A stretch of DNA of 18,932 bases from Spongospora subterranea (lineage: Eukaryota > Endomyxa > Phytomyxea > Plasmodiophorida > Plasmodiophoridae), in assembly GCA_900404475.1 (NCBI GenBank), contig OUQQ01000265.1:1-18932 (forward strand), written 5' to 3'. The notes under the pieces are model-generated. The model searched no databases and was not told the DNA's origin. It saw nothing but the letters and a program-made list of their open reading frames with translations. The position numbers and the translations under genes were made by a program. Below are positions 8,316 through 16,996 of this stretch, piece after piece. Numbering within the stretch: position 1 is the first letter of the stretch; every line of letters starts with the position of its first letter.

Positions 8316-10532
8316 CTATTCATGTATACTGCAACACTCTCCTGATTCACAACGCCCGAACTCATGTTTAACATGACTAACACCACACTTTCCATCTTGC
8401 TGTTTCTTAAGAGACCCACCACCAATCTTTGATTCAGGTGGGCATTGCGACGCGATTGAGCAATAATCGTTTGACTTTCCGCAGCTGTCAAAATGAACGG
8501 CCAGTCATTCACTGACAATAATTTTACTTTGTACTTACAATCCATAAGCACTGCAGCATTCTCCGGGCTGGCAACGACCATTGTTATTATTTGGACCACA
8601 CTTCCCATCCGGTTGCGGTTTCCCGCTACACTAAACATTAAAATTGAGAAAAGTATTAAACGTTAGGTTTCTCATAATGGAAATTACATTTTCTACAGAA
8701 CCCCCGACCCAAGCTTTTACGACATCAAAATATTGAGCTTTACGAGCTCCTCCCAACTCGAAATATTTCGCTGGGTCGAATGGAGGGCAAGCCGACTCCT
8801 CATTGCAGTGTTCATCGCTGTTGCCACACCTGAAATACTGTTTTCAGACGATATTTTGATGAGAACGATCATGTCAATATTACCATCCATATTTGCTACA
8901 GCAGTATCCAACAGGGCAAAATGTTCCATGATGCATGGGACCACAAGTGCCATGAACTGAGGGCTCTCCCAGGCACTAATATTCAGGTCAACATGGTGGA
9001 CTCCTAATGAGTACAACCGGAAATACATTGCGGGCCGATCCACCAAAACCGCCGAATTCTGCTTTAGGCGGGCATCGTGATGCAATGGAGCAATAATCTT
9101 TTGACGTCCCACAGCTGTCAAGTTAGATGGTCAACCATATACTTGACAATAATATTACTCTAAGTACTTACTATCCATGAACACTGCAGCATTCTCCATC
9201 CGTGCAACGACCATTGTTATGGTTTGGGCCACACTTCCCTTCCGGTTGTCGTTTACCATTACACTATAATGTCACATTATGAGGGATATCAAATACGAGG
9301 GTCTTCTCAGTAGCACAATACATTGGCGCGAGAACCCCCGACCCAAGCAGCAACAACATCGTAAAATTGAGCTTTACGAGCACCTCTCAACTTAACATAT
9401 GTCGCAGGGTTGAACGCAGGGCACACCGTCTGCTTATTACAGTGTTTATCAGTGGTTCCGCACCTGAAATATTATATTTCATAAATGATATATACTATGA
9501 GACTATCCACGTTAAGATTACCATCCCTCTTTGCTACAGCAAGCTCCAACTGGACAAAATGATCCATGATGCTTGGGACCACACCTTCCATCCACTGCAA
9601 ACTCTCCAAGGCACTGATAGTCAGGTTAACATATTGGACTCTTTTCGTTTACACCAAATGCAAAATTACATTCATCGACGATCCACCAACATCACCGGGT
9701 TTTGATTTTGGAGGACATTGCGATGCGATTGAACAATAGTCTTTTGACGTCCCGCAGCTGTCAAGACGAATGGGTCAATTCGCAAATAAATCAATTTCAC
9801 TTTCAACTAAACATGAAACTTACAATCCATGAACACTGCAGCATTCTCCAGGCCGGCACCGACCATTGCTATTGTTTGGCCCACACTTGCCACCTGGTTG
9901 TTGTTCACCATTACACTATCATATCGTAATAAGAGGATATCGACCAAGAGAGTGGTCTTTCAAGTACAATACATTGGAGCTAGAACCCCCGACCCAAGCA
10001 TCAACAACATCGTAGTATCGGGCTTTACAGGCTCCTTTAGACTCAACATAAAACTGTGGGTCGAATCGAGGGCAAACCGACTCCTGATTACAGTGTTCTT
10101 CAGTGGTACCGCACCTGAAATAATGTATTCATAACGATATCTATGATGACCCTGTTCATGCCATTATTACCAGCCCTCTTTGCTACAGCACGAGCCAATT
10201 GGGCAAAATGATCCATCATTGTCAGGACCACACGATCCATCCTCTGACTCCTCTCCAAGGCACTAATATTCAGGTTAACTCGTTGAAATTTCTTTGAATC
10301 ATCCAAATGGGAATTACATTTTCGACCGATCCACCAATTCTGAAAAACCAATCATTACTCTCTATGATAAATCGTCGATGGAATTGGGTTCTTACTCATC
10401 GATGCGGCCGTGATACAATGTAGGATTATTTGGGGAATATTGATTACACTTCGCAGGAGTGCGTCCAGATTCAACCACACACATCAAATATAGCGCGAAG
10501 ACCCCGATAATATTGTGTGATGTAGTTTTCAT
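8316..10532 (-). CDS. Secreted protein with seven tandem CBM18 (hevein-type) chitin-binding domains
   Basis: Fourteen exons splice with GT/AG ends into 493 residues: 10532-10396, 10339-10318, 10262-10171, 10114-9973, 9915-9824, 9757-9670, 9613-9522, 9463-9322, 9263-9172, 9114-9027, 8975-8884, 8829-8688, 8630-8539, 8484-8316. The start MKTTSHNIIGVFALYLMCVV is a signal peptide. Seven CBM18 modules follow in alternating subtypes. Subtype B resembles DGRCGPKHHGSFCPVGACCS then KEGWCGTTDKHC; subtype A resembles GKCGPNSNGRCRPGECCS then VHGFCGTSKDYC. The order is B-A-B-A-B-A plus a broken A-like module. The eight-Cys spacing and the aromatic GWCG/GFCG binding site are intact in the first six. No catalytic domain is present, so it is lectin-like, probably binding chitin or oligochitin at the wall or outside the cell. 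Chytrids carry expanded genes of this type, in which wall protection from chitinases has been proposed. The stop at 8316 truncates module seven; splicing a 22-nt interval instead would continue to 8243 (510 residues). Confidence 0.92.
8539..10262 (-). repeat. Three tandem copies of a four-exon CBM18 cassette
   Basis: Spliced exon lengths run 92-142-92-88, 92-142-92-88, 92-142-92, so each complete cassette encodes 138 residues (one B and one A module). Corresponding exon starts lie 649 and 638 bp apart (B modules: 10262, 9613, 8975) and 652 and 633 bp apart (A modules: 9915, 9263, 8630). Introns have also been copied: the intron splitting the A module keeps a GTAAGT start and a TTGACAG end in each copy. 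This is direct evidence for growth by whole-cassette duplication. Confidence 0.9.
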
Positions 10533-10635
10533 AATTGAGGATTGAAAATTGTTGCGAACCAATATCAGAGTAATTGATAATGACCAGTAATGACAGCATA
10601 GGGCACTGTATGGACAGACCTGTCTATTGAGGGTA

Positions 10636-10665
10636 TAGAGTCGAACACCTGGGCGTTCGACTCTA
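10636..10665. repeat. Perfect 11-bp inverted repeat (hairpin)
   Basis: The arms TAGAGTCGAAC (10636-10646) and GTTCGACTCTA (10655-10665) are exact reverse complements around an 8-base loop ACCTGGGC. It lies about 100 bp upstream of the CBM18 start codon and directly abuts the G-rich repeats. It could be an operator, a transcript hairpin or the end of a small mobile element; no function is shown by the sequence. Confidence 0.75.
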
Positions 10666-10890
10666 ATGGATGTGGGGTAAGCGGAATATGGCGAAATATG
10701 ACAGAAATATCTTTATGGATGTGGGGTAATCAGCCAAAAAGTGGGGGATAATGGCTAGAGATGAGAGACATATCTCCATGGATGTGGGGTCAACAGCCGG
10801 GGGAAATGGGGGATTATGGCGAGAGATGGGGTGAATTTGGCTGAAGATGGGAAGAATATGACCACAGATGAGGGAAGGGAAAATGCCACT
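10666..10890. repeat. Degenerate G-rich tandem repeats
   Basis: The word ATGGATGTGGGGT occurs at 10666, 10715 and 10778, spaced 49 and 63 bp apart, each followed by diverged material with words such as GGGGGATAATGGC, GAGATG and AATATG. G-runs of four or five recur on the plus strand only, so a strand-biased structure such as a G-quadruplex is possible. The repeats lie upstream of the CBM18 gene. Confidence 0.7.
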
Positions 10891-11107
10891 GGTCAAGAGA
10901 TGGGCTATGAATGTTGGGTGACTCAGTGCTGACGACGACTGAATTCAGTAAAAGGCCTAAGATCAGTCATGTTTGGTTCTCATGATCAACAGTTTCTTCC
11001 TGACATTGACCAGGACATGTGTCAATGCCGCATCTGCCTTTACTGGTTCTCAGCATCGACGAACGCGTCAGGATAGGGACCAGCATCTGTTGATTTATGG
11101 AAGATCA
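10891..11107. other. Intergenic stretch, one very small open frame
   Basis: A plus-strand ATG at 10969 opens a 37-codon frame with a cysteine cluster (DMCQCRICLYWF) before a stop. It is too short and unsupported to call a gene. Nothing else is visible. Confidence 0.25.
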
Positions 11108-11193
11108 TGCGGCGCAGTGAAACTCGAACCGCAACTGATGTGTGTTACGTTGCGGCGCAGTGGAACTCGAACCGCAACTGATGTGTGTTACGC
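11108..11193. repeat. 43-bp tandem duplication with tRNA-promoter-like boxes
   Basis: The 43-base unit beginning TGCGGCGCAGTG occurs twice in direct tandem (11108-11150 and 11151-11193) with two differences. On the minus strand each copy contains GGTTCGAGTT(C/T), close to the RNA polymerase III box B consensus. TAGCACAGCGT, close to box A, sits beside the second copy at 11190-11200. The boxes are too near each other for an intact tRNA, and no matching 5' acceptor strand is present. This looks like a partial tRNA-derived sequence or a SINE remnant. Confidence 0.6.
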
Positions 11194-11279
11194 TGTGCTA
11201 ACAGAGCTTGGTCTCACACTATTACCGACCCCCGAACAATACCAGGGTTGCTGTCAATGAAGCGCTTCGCTTTAAATTA

Positions 11280-11492
11280 ATGAGAAAGCTGCACTGTATT
11301 CCTCCAGCGATTCGACATGGGTCACGACGCGAAGAGTTAGTAAGAAAGCTGATTTGCGACATCAAAGTTCGCTGGAACCTCCCATTTCAGGTCGAAGCTC
11401 ATTGGGGATCCACCCACGGAATGATGACACCAATTTATTCGAACGAAAGATCGTTGGCGACTGCGTCGAATTCTACCAGAATATTTATTTGA
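11280..11492 (+). CDS. Small open frame of unknown status
   Basis: A 70-codon frame from ATG 11280 reads MRKLHCIPPAIRHGSRREEL, then VRKLICDIKVRWNLPF, to a stop at 11490-11492. The frame is open further upstream without an ATG. The two other plus-strand frames are also partly open over its end, which weakens the case. I recognise no family. It may be an exon, a decayed gene or chance. Confidence 0.2.
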   Translation: MRKLHCIPPAIRHGSRREELVRKLICDIKVRWNLPFQVEAHWGSTHGMMTPIYSNERSLATASNSTRIFI

Positions 11493-11736
11493 ACTGAGCG
11501 GGAATGCAATGGTCGCTCCCCACTTTTGTTGAACCAATCCGAAAAATCATGGGCCATTGTGCACGATTAAATTGAGTTCATCGTCATCCATTGCGAGCAA
11601 GCCATTGGCTCCAGTATTTACATTATGGTTTATCCATAACATTCGTCACCAACTATGGTAAATGGGATTTTGGAAACAGTTAATGCTTGCGAGAACTGTA
11701 AATTAAATAGGCAAGGAAAACATCAAATCAAATGTC
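11493..11736. other. Intergenic, downstream of ITC1
   Basis: AT-rich, with no gene-like frame, RNA gene or repeat that I can support. Confidence 0.4.
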
Positions 11737-11742
11737 TTTATT
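11737..11742 (-). terminator. AATAAA polyadenylation signal of ITC1
   Basis: A perfect AATAAA on the minus strand lies 39 bases past the ITC1 stop codon. Confidence 0.5.
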
Positions 11743-11780
11743 AAATCTGAAATTTGTCGATATCGAATCATGAATATATA

Positions 11781-14178
11781 TCATTGTGACATCCTCCTGT
11801 ATTTGTTTGTCCAGGCACCATCTTCCTCGTCGTCGTCCTTTTTCGCACGAGTCTTGCGCTTCACCGGATGAGACGCAGCTGGCGATGACTGCGAATTGTG
11901 ACGTCAATCACACAGATCCAAACGGGCAGAGACGAAATTACTTTTTGATCAAATTCATACTGAAGCTCTTCAACAATGTGTGGTTTCATTATTTTGAGTT
12001 TTTCGCGAAAGGCGGCTTCTCTCTTTCCTTTATCATTCAAAAACTCGAATAAATCTTCAATCTGGCTTGGGGAATCATAAAAACCCCAAATGCCTTCCCC
12101 TGGTCTTGCAACAAACATTATTCCCTAAAACACCGACAATCAAATCCCTCATATGCGGTGGATCAAGAGAGATGTACCTGAGCTTCAGGAATCCAAAAAT
12201 ACTCATTCTTATACCTGTCAAGCCCTAATGGAGCGCAACGAACTTGTGTCCGCAGCAGTGACAAGAAGAAGGATGATTCGATGTTGCGTCCACAGTCCTA
12301 AACTAAACATCAATCTTTGAAAATGATGACAGACGACAATCATACCTTCAACGAGCTCTCATACTTGGTCTCGAGGAACCTAATACGGGATTCTGCCTGT
12401 AACGTCTTTTGTCGGCGAAAACCCGGTGGGGCATACGCTAGTGTACCTTAATCTGCTCCATCTCGTGGGCGCGCTGCTCATCTTGAGCGGCTTTCAGTTG
12501 TTTTTGCTCGGCGATGAACTTCTGACGCGATTTTGGGGCGGAACTCTTGAAACAAAATAAAATTATTTACACTAACACCAACAATTTCAAGAGAAATTAC
12601 GTCATCAGAAACACTATTGAGCTTAAACTGTTCGACATAATTGATAGTCTTTCCAAGAGCCAATGATGCTTTTTCCTAGACACAAAATTAGGATCCGACA
12701 ATGGTGAAGCCATTTTAACATACCTGCTTAATTACAGCCCGCTGATTTTTCAGACTTTTTTTTTCGTCTGCGATTTGTGCTCTATGAGATTGTTTCATTT
12801 CTTGTCGATTAGCGACGTCTGTGTCAATCGTTTGCCTTATCCGATCCGTTGATAAGGCACGATCACAAAGAGTTCTTAAAATAAAGGCCCTTCGAGAATC
12901 AATCATGACCTCGATTCATACTATAATAGCGAGTCTAACCTGATCTCAGGCCGAACTGAGAATAACACCTTTACAGAGTCAATGCCGGAAATAACGTCCA
13001 TATGCCGAAGTGTAGATCCCATCAATTCACTCATTTCTTCATTATATTGTTCCATTATCTGGACAAGCTGAATAGGCAAAGAAAAAGGTCATACAACATT
13101 AGTGATTGCGAAATTACTTGTGAACGCACTTGATCAACATCGATTTCCCCATCCGGTTCTATGGGAGGTTCTCCAGTTACAATTAAATGGACCATTGTTT
13201 CTGAAACCTAGTTGAAAAGTAGTTAGAGTCTACACTCTTACAACCGCCGAAACTAAACCAGACCTCAAGGAAAATTCTTGAACTTTCTGGCTGAAATATG
13301 GCAGCCAACCATTGCTCAAATGAGAATGGAGACAATAAAACATCGTTCGCGAATCTTCGTAAGAAAGTCCAGCTCGAAAAAAGGTCTTGAAATATTGCTG
13401 CAAATCATGTCAACATAAAAACTTGAACGCAATAAAAATTGATACTTAATGATGGGTCTACCGTCCATTTTGGAACATTCACTAGGTTAGGCGGCCTTGC
13501 ATTGTCGTAGCCTGGAATCTTAGTATCTTCGATCGGGAATTTGTCTGAAGCATCTTCCAACACAGCAGCAGGGGCAGAAGAGGACACACCAGTCAACCTT
13601 CGGCGAAACGGTTTGCCAGTCTTCCATGCCGACACTATTTCCTGAACCAACTCTCAGCAATTGATTCAAAGCACATGCAGTGGCATCACTTGAAGATCAG
13701 CAGGCAAGGGTTTGGCTTCGATTCCGTGTTCTTTGATGAGCTCATCATGTACAATCCAGGGCGCACCAGAAAAATTGGGCCTCGAAGTACTCTGCTTTAT
13801 CTTCAATCTTATAATTTGTCTGGATACAGCACCTCCAAGAAGCTTGAAGGCGACATTGACAAGATCTCTAAGTTTCTCAGTGCTGTGGTGTGTATGCGAT
13901 AGCAACAATGCAGAGCATTCAGTGGGAAAACTTCCCAATTGCTCCTCAATCAGTCGATTTCCCAACAGGGTTTCTTCGAAACGGAGTCCGCTTCGTCCTG
14001 TCGCTGTGCAATCAAACACGGGGCGGCGCAGCTGAGCAATCCGATGGATGTAATCCTGGTAGGTTTTGAACATCTCTCCTGTCGTCCTGACGATCCAGAT
14101 GGGGTCGAGATCCCCGATCTCGCCCTTGTCCACCACTTCATCCTCCACATCCATCGGCTCAATCATTGTAACAGACAT
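11781..14178 (-). CDS. itc1: ITC1/ACF1-type ISWI remodelling subunit (WAC, DDT, WHIM)
   Basis: Twelve exons give about 605 residues: 14178-13690, 13641-13446, 13397-13264, 13207-13130, 13067-12969, 12909-12724, 12675-12601, 12545-12447, 12396-12346, 12297-12178, 12124-11942, 11888-11781. Introns are 48-62 nt and every junction keeps frame. Domains in order: a WAC domain (IWIVRTTGEMFKTYQDYIHR then CTATGRSGLRFEE) ending in the PWIVHDEL block seen in yeast Itc1; a DDT-type helix block (FLRRFANDVLLSPFSFEQWL); WHIM1 (FILRTLCDRALSTDRIRQTI); a charged coiled-coil stretch; and WHIM2 (LGLDRYKNEYFWIPEAQ then IWGFYDSPSQIEDLFEFL). The tail is basic then acidic. Itc1/Acf1 partners the ISWI ATPase for nucleosome sliding and spacing; WAC contacts DNA. 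No PHD or bromodomain, as in fungal Itc1. The first in-frame ATG is 14178, but the frame stays open upstream to about 14315 and CLRIPVLIAP resembles the family's N-terminal start, so an upstream exon may exist. Confidence 0.9.
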
Positions 14179-14879
14179 TGGCGCAATAAGAACAGGAATG
14201 CGGAGACACGATAGAGATTTTCCAGACTCGGTTTTGCGGACGGACGCCTTAGAACCTTTGAGGGTCAAAAAAAAATCTGTCCTCAAATAAATTGAGCTGG
14301 TTCTAGATAGTCACTCCTCTAAGTCTAATAGGATTTCAAAGTTTTGCTTATTGACGACTAATTATGCTGTTGTTGTTTTACAGTTATGAAATCAAGCACG
14401 AAGCTACACTGGCTAACTTGAAAATATAATAACCGTTTGCGATTTGCATTCTTGCGACAGTTTATTTAATTGCAGAATTGTAGCTTGCTTGTAAACAGCG
14501 ATCAAGATAACAGTTGTTCTGGCGAGTGGAAACATGCTTTTAGGCAGCATTGGGTTAGATATACCCAATGTATATAACAAACATACATGACAAAAAAATA
14601 GACCCGTACAAAACCGTCACGCTGATAGAGAACCTCCTATTGGCCATATCTTCACGAGCTCGACACGTCGTCCAATGAAGGATTGTTGTTTATATTGCCC
14701 ACAGATTCGTGAGCTGAAGGTGTCGTCGGAGTCCGCCCGCAGTCTGTACGTACAGAGTCTGTGTCGGTACAGTACTGGGTCGTGGTCGGAGAGACCAGAT
14801 ATTCGCCAGCTGCCGGTCTGCCGCTATAAATCCAGGCCGGATTTTGACCAGAATTATCGATCGGAATTTTCCTAATGAT
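14179..14879. promoter_or_regulatory. Divergent interval, ITC1 / USP
   Basis: About 700 bases separate the two start codons. The part next to ITC1 is open in the ITC1 frame and may be coding. The middle (14,320-14,640) is AT-rich without genes. A TATAAA at 14825-14830 lies 50 bases before the USP ATG; that is close for a TATA box but possible. No repeat is seen. Confidence 0.35.
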
Positions 14880-16747
14880 ATGGGAAGAGTAGACAAACCC
14901 GCTGTAGTGCAAAGATGTCCGCATCTCAAAGGTTCGTTGAAACTTTCCAAGAAGATCAAGAACGCGGCAGAACACAGCACGGTATGCCAAAAGTGTTCAT
15001 CGGAACGCATATGGATATGCATGGAATGCGGCAACGTTGGATGCGGACATCAGGATCAAAATCACGCCGAGGAACATTTTAGGGAATCAGATCACTGCAT
15101 ATCGCTTTCTGTTGCGGAATCGGTCTTATGGTGTTATCAGTGTGATGTTGAGCTTTCGTATGAAACGGTCGCATTGAAACCCAAGAAAATATTCGACAAA
15201 CTGTCAAAATTCTTATCCAGCCATAAGCCCAAGGGCTCGTTGAGGACGGCAAAGTCAGCAAGCAATCTGAAAATTGTCGAATCTAGCGAATCCAGTGACC
15301 GCGCTCGAGGCATAAAAAATATAGGCAACACATGTTTTCTTGCATCGCTAATGCAAGCTATCAGTGCATCTAAGTATTTGCTACAAAACATAGTGTACAT
15401 GCTCTTTTTTTTCTAATTCTTTTCATAGGCCAGTTCAGGAGTATTTTTCCAAAAACCCGGAATCTGGAGATCGTCCAATGCATCAGGAACTTCGAGCACT
15501 GTTGAGAAATCTTCAATCTTCGTCTTCGGATGCTGTAAATCCTGGCGCTTTTCTTGATCAAGTCTCTCGTCGCCATCGAACTTTCCAAGGTCGTCAGCAG
15601 CAGGACTCCCACGAACTGCTGAGATGTCTTGTTGCATCCCTTCATGAAGAATTTCTCGACGAACGCCGCTCCTTGATGAAGTCGTCATGGAAATCGTGGT
15701 CGGCTCCAACTGTCAGATCATTTCTGCTCGATTCAGTCCCTGATCTGGATGCTGCATTGGCTGATGCGAATTCGTCAGATATTCTGTCCGTTTTGCAAAA
15801 CCCTCACGAAAACTTTCTGCTCCCGTTGATGACGAAAACGCAACAATCTGCATACAAAGAATCCATTCTTAGGCTGAGGAAAGGACTATCGCCTTTTGCG
15901 CTCTCCAGGTTTTCGATCGACTCTCCAATCGACTGCCTCGTCGACGACACATTCGGTGGGTTTCTTCAATCTCAGATAACGTGTTTGCATTGCCATGAGG
16001 TTTCCGACACGTCAGAGCCTTGCTACGATTTATCTTTGCCCATTTTACCGCCTGTTCAGCAACCTTCTAGTCGACCGATAAGGCGCTCGATTTCGGAGCC
16101 GAACCTTGTGGATGTCAGAATCGATGCAGTGACAGATGTCTTGGTCAAATTATCAATTTCATCTCGCGCTTCAGAATTAGAGCAGCTGACAAGGATCGAT
16201 AAAGAATATATGTCTGCTATGGAGCATTTGAAGGGCGATTGCTCTATTTCGGAATGTTTGACAGCTTTCTTTACTCCCGAAATTCTTCTCGGCGGTAATG
16301 CATATGATTGCAGTAAATGTAAAACGAGGAGCGTATGCAGCAAGCAATATAGCATCAAGAAAGCTCCCTCCGTCCTCGTTCTGCACTTGAAACGATTTAA
16401 TGGAGAAGGGAGGCGGCTAGTTAAACATTGCAAACATGTCAAGGTATTTTCTGTTTCGGTTGTTCTTCATCGCAGCCGTTAACATACTGATTTTGTAGTT
16501 TCCTCTGGAACTGGACATAAGTCGTTTCATGCAAGAAACCGATGGCAATGCGAATCGATTCGGTCTGTACGCATGTGTAGTTCACATGGGTTCATTGGGT
16601 GGTGGACACTATGTCTCGTACATTAGAAAAGCTACCGATTCTACAGGTCAACAATGGATGTACTATAGCGATTCACATTGTTCTCCAACAACATTACAAA
16701 ATGTCCTTAGCCAAGAAGCATACCTACTTTTTTATAGTCGTTTATAA
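14880..16747 (+). CDS. USP16/USP45-type ubiquitin C-terminal hydrolase
   Basis: Three exons (14880-15394, 15429-16443, 16499-16747) with introns of 34 and 55 nt give 592 residues. A ZnF-UBP domain fills about residues 13-105 (RCPHLKG, VCQKCSSERIWICMECGNVG, DHCISLS, LWCYQCDVELSYETV); it binds the free C-terminal tail of ubiquitin. The USP catalytic domain follows: GIKNIGNTCFLASLMQAISA with nucleophile Cys152; QQQDSHELLRCLVASLHEEF; zinc-ribbon pairs CLHC and CSKC; LVLHLKRFNG; GGGHYVSYI with catalytic His547; and a final QEAYLLFYSRL. The ZnF-UBP plus USP order with a short linker matches USP16/USP45; in animals USP16 deubiquitinates histone H2A. The 34-nt intron has a good CTAAT branch site and its removal restores the frame. 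The ATG at 14880 is the first in-frame ATG; the upstream in-frame TTG at 14844 is not used. Confidence 0.95.
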
Positions 16748-16996
16748 ATTTTACCCAGATTTGCACATTGTAACAACGCTTGGAAAATACTTGTGGCCGC
16801 GAATTATCAAGCAAGCTGTAGAAACGCGAATGAGAGAAACGCCGGTGTATTTCCAGCCAAAGAAGACCACCCTGCCACGGATCAATGTCGCAGCAGGTAC
16901 TGCAGTAACGCAGACCTGGCTGTCTCTGTTATCCGGTGTCGTTACCCGTTGCAGATCCAGTTGTATCGTAGACTGTAGTAATACAGCTACCCACTC

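Noticed and set aside
8243..9121. Long minus-strand frames inside the CBM18 gene (8243-8638, 8717-9121) as separate proteins
   Set aside because: They run through introns and are in the wrong frame for most exons. The spliced model gives repeated complete eight-cysteine domains.
10666..10890. CRISPR array or telomeric repeat
   Set aside because: The repeats are degenerate, unevenly spaced and short, the genome is eukaryotic, and the unit does not match a telomere repeat such as TTAGGG.
11163..11240. Possible intact tRNA on the minus strand
   Set aside because: Box A- and box B-like motifs are too close together, the D and anticodon stems do not form, and no 5' acceptor strand pairs with the ACTGCGC near the 3' side.
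14179..14286. ITC1 start at 14286
   Set aside because: The codon is TTG on the minus strand; the first in-frame ATG is at 14178. An upstream exon is possible and reported as a finding.
14844..14879. USP start at 14844
   Set aside because: The codon there is TTG. The first in-frame ATG at 14880 gives a normal N-terminus just before the ZnF-UBP domain.
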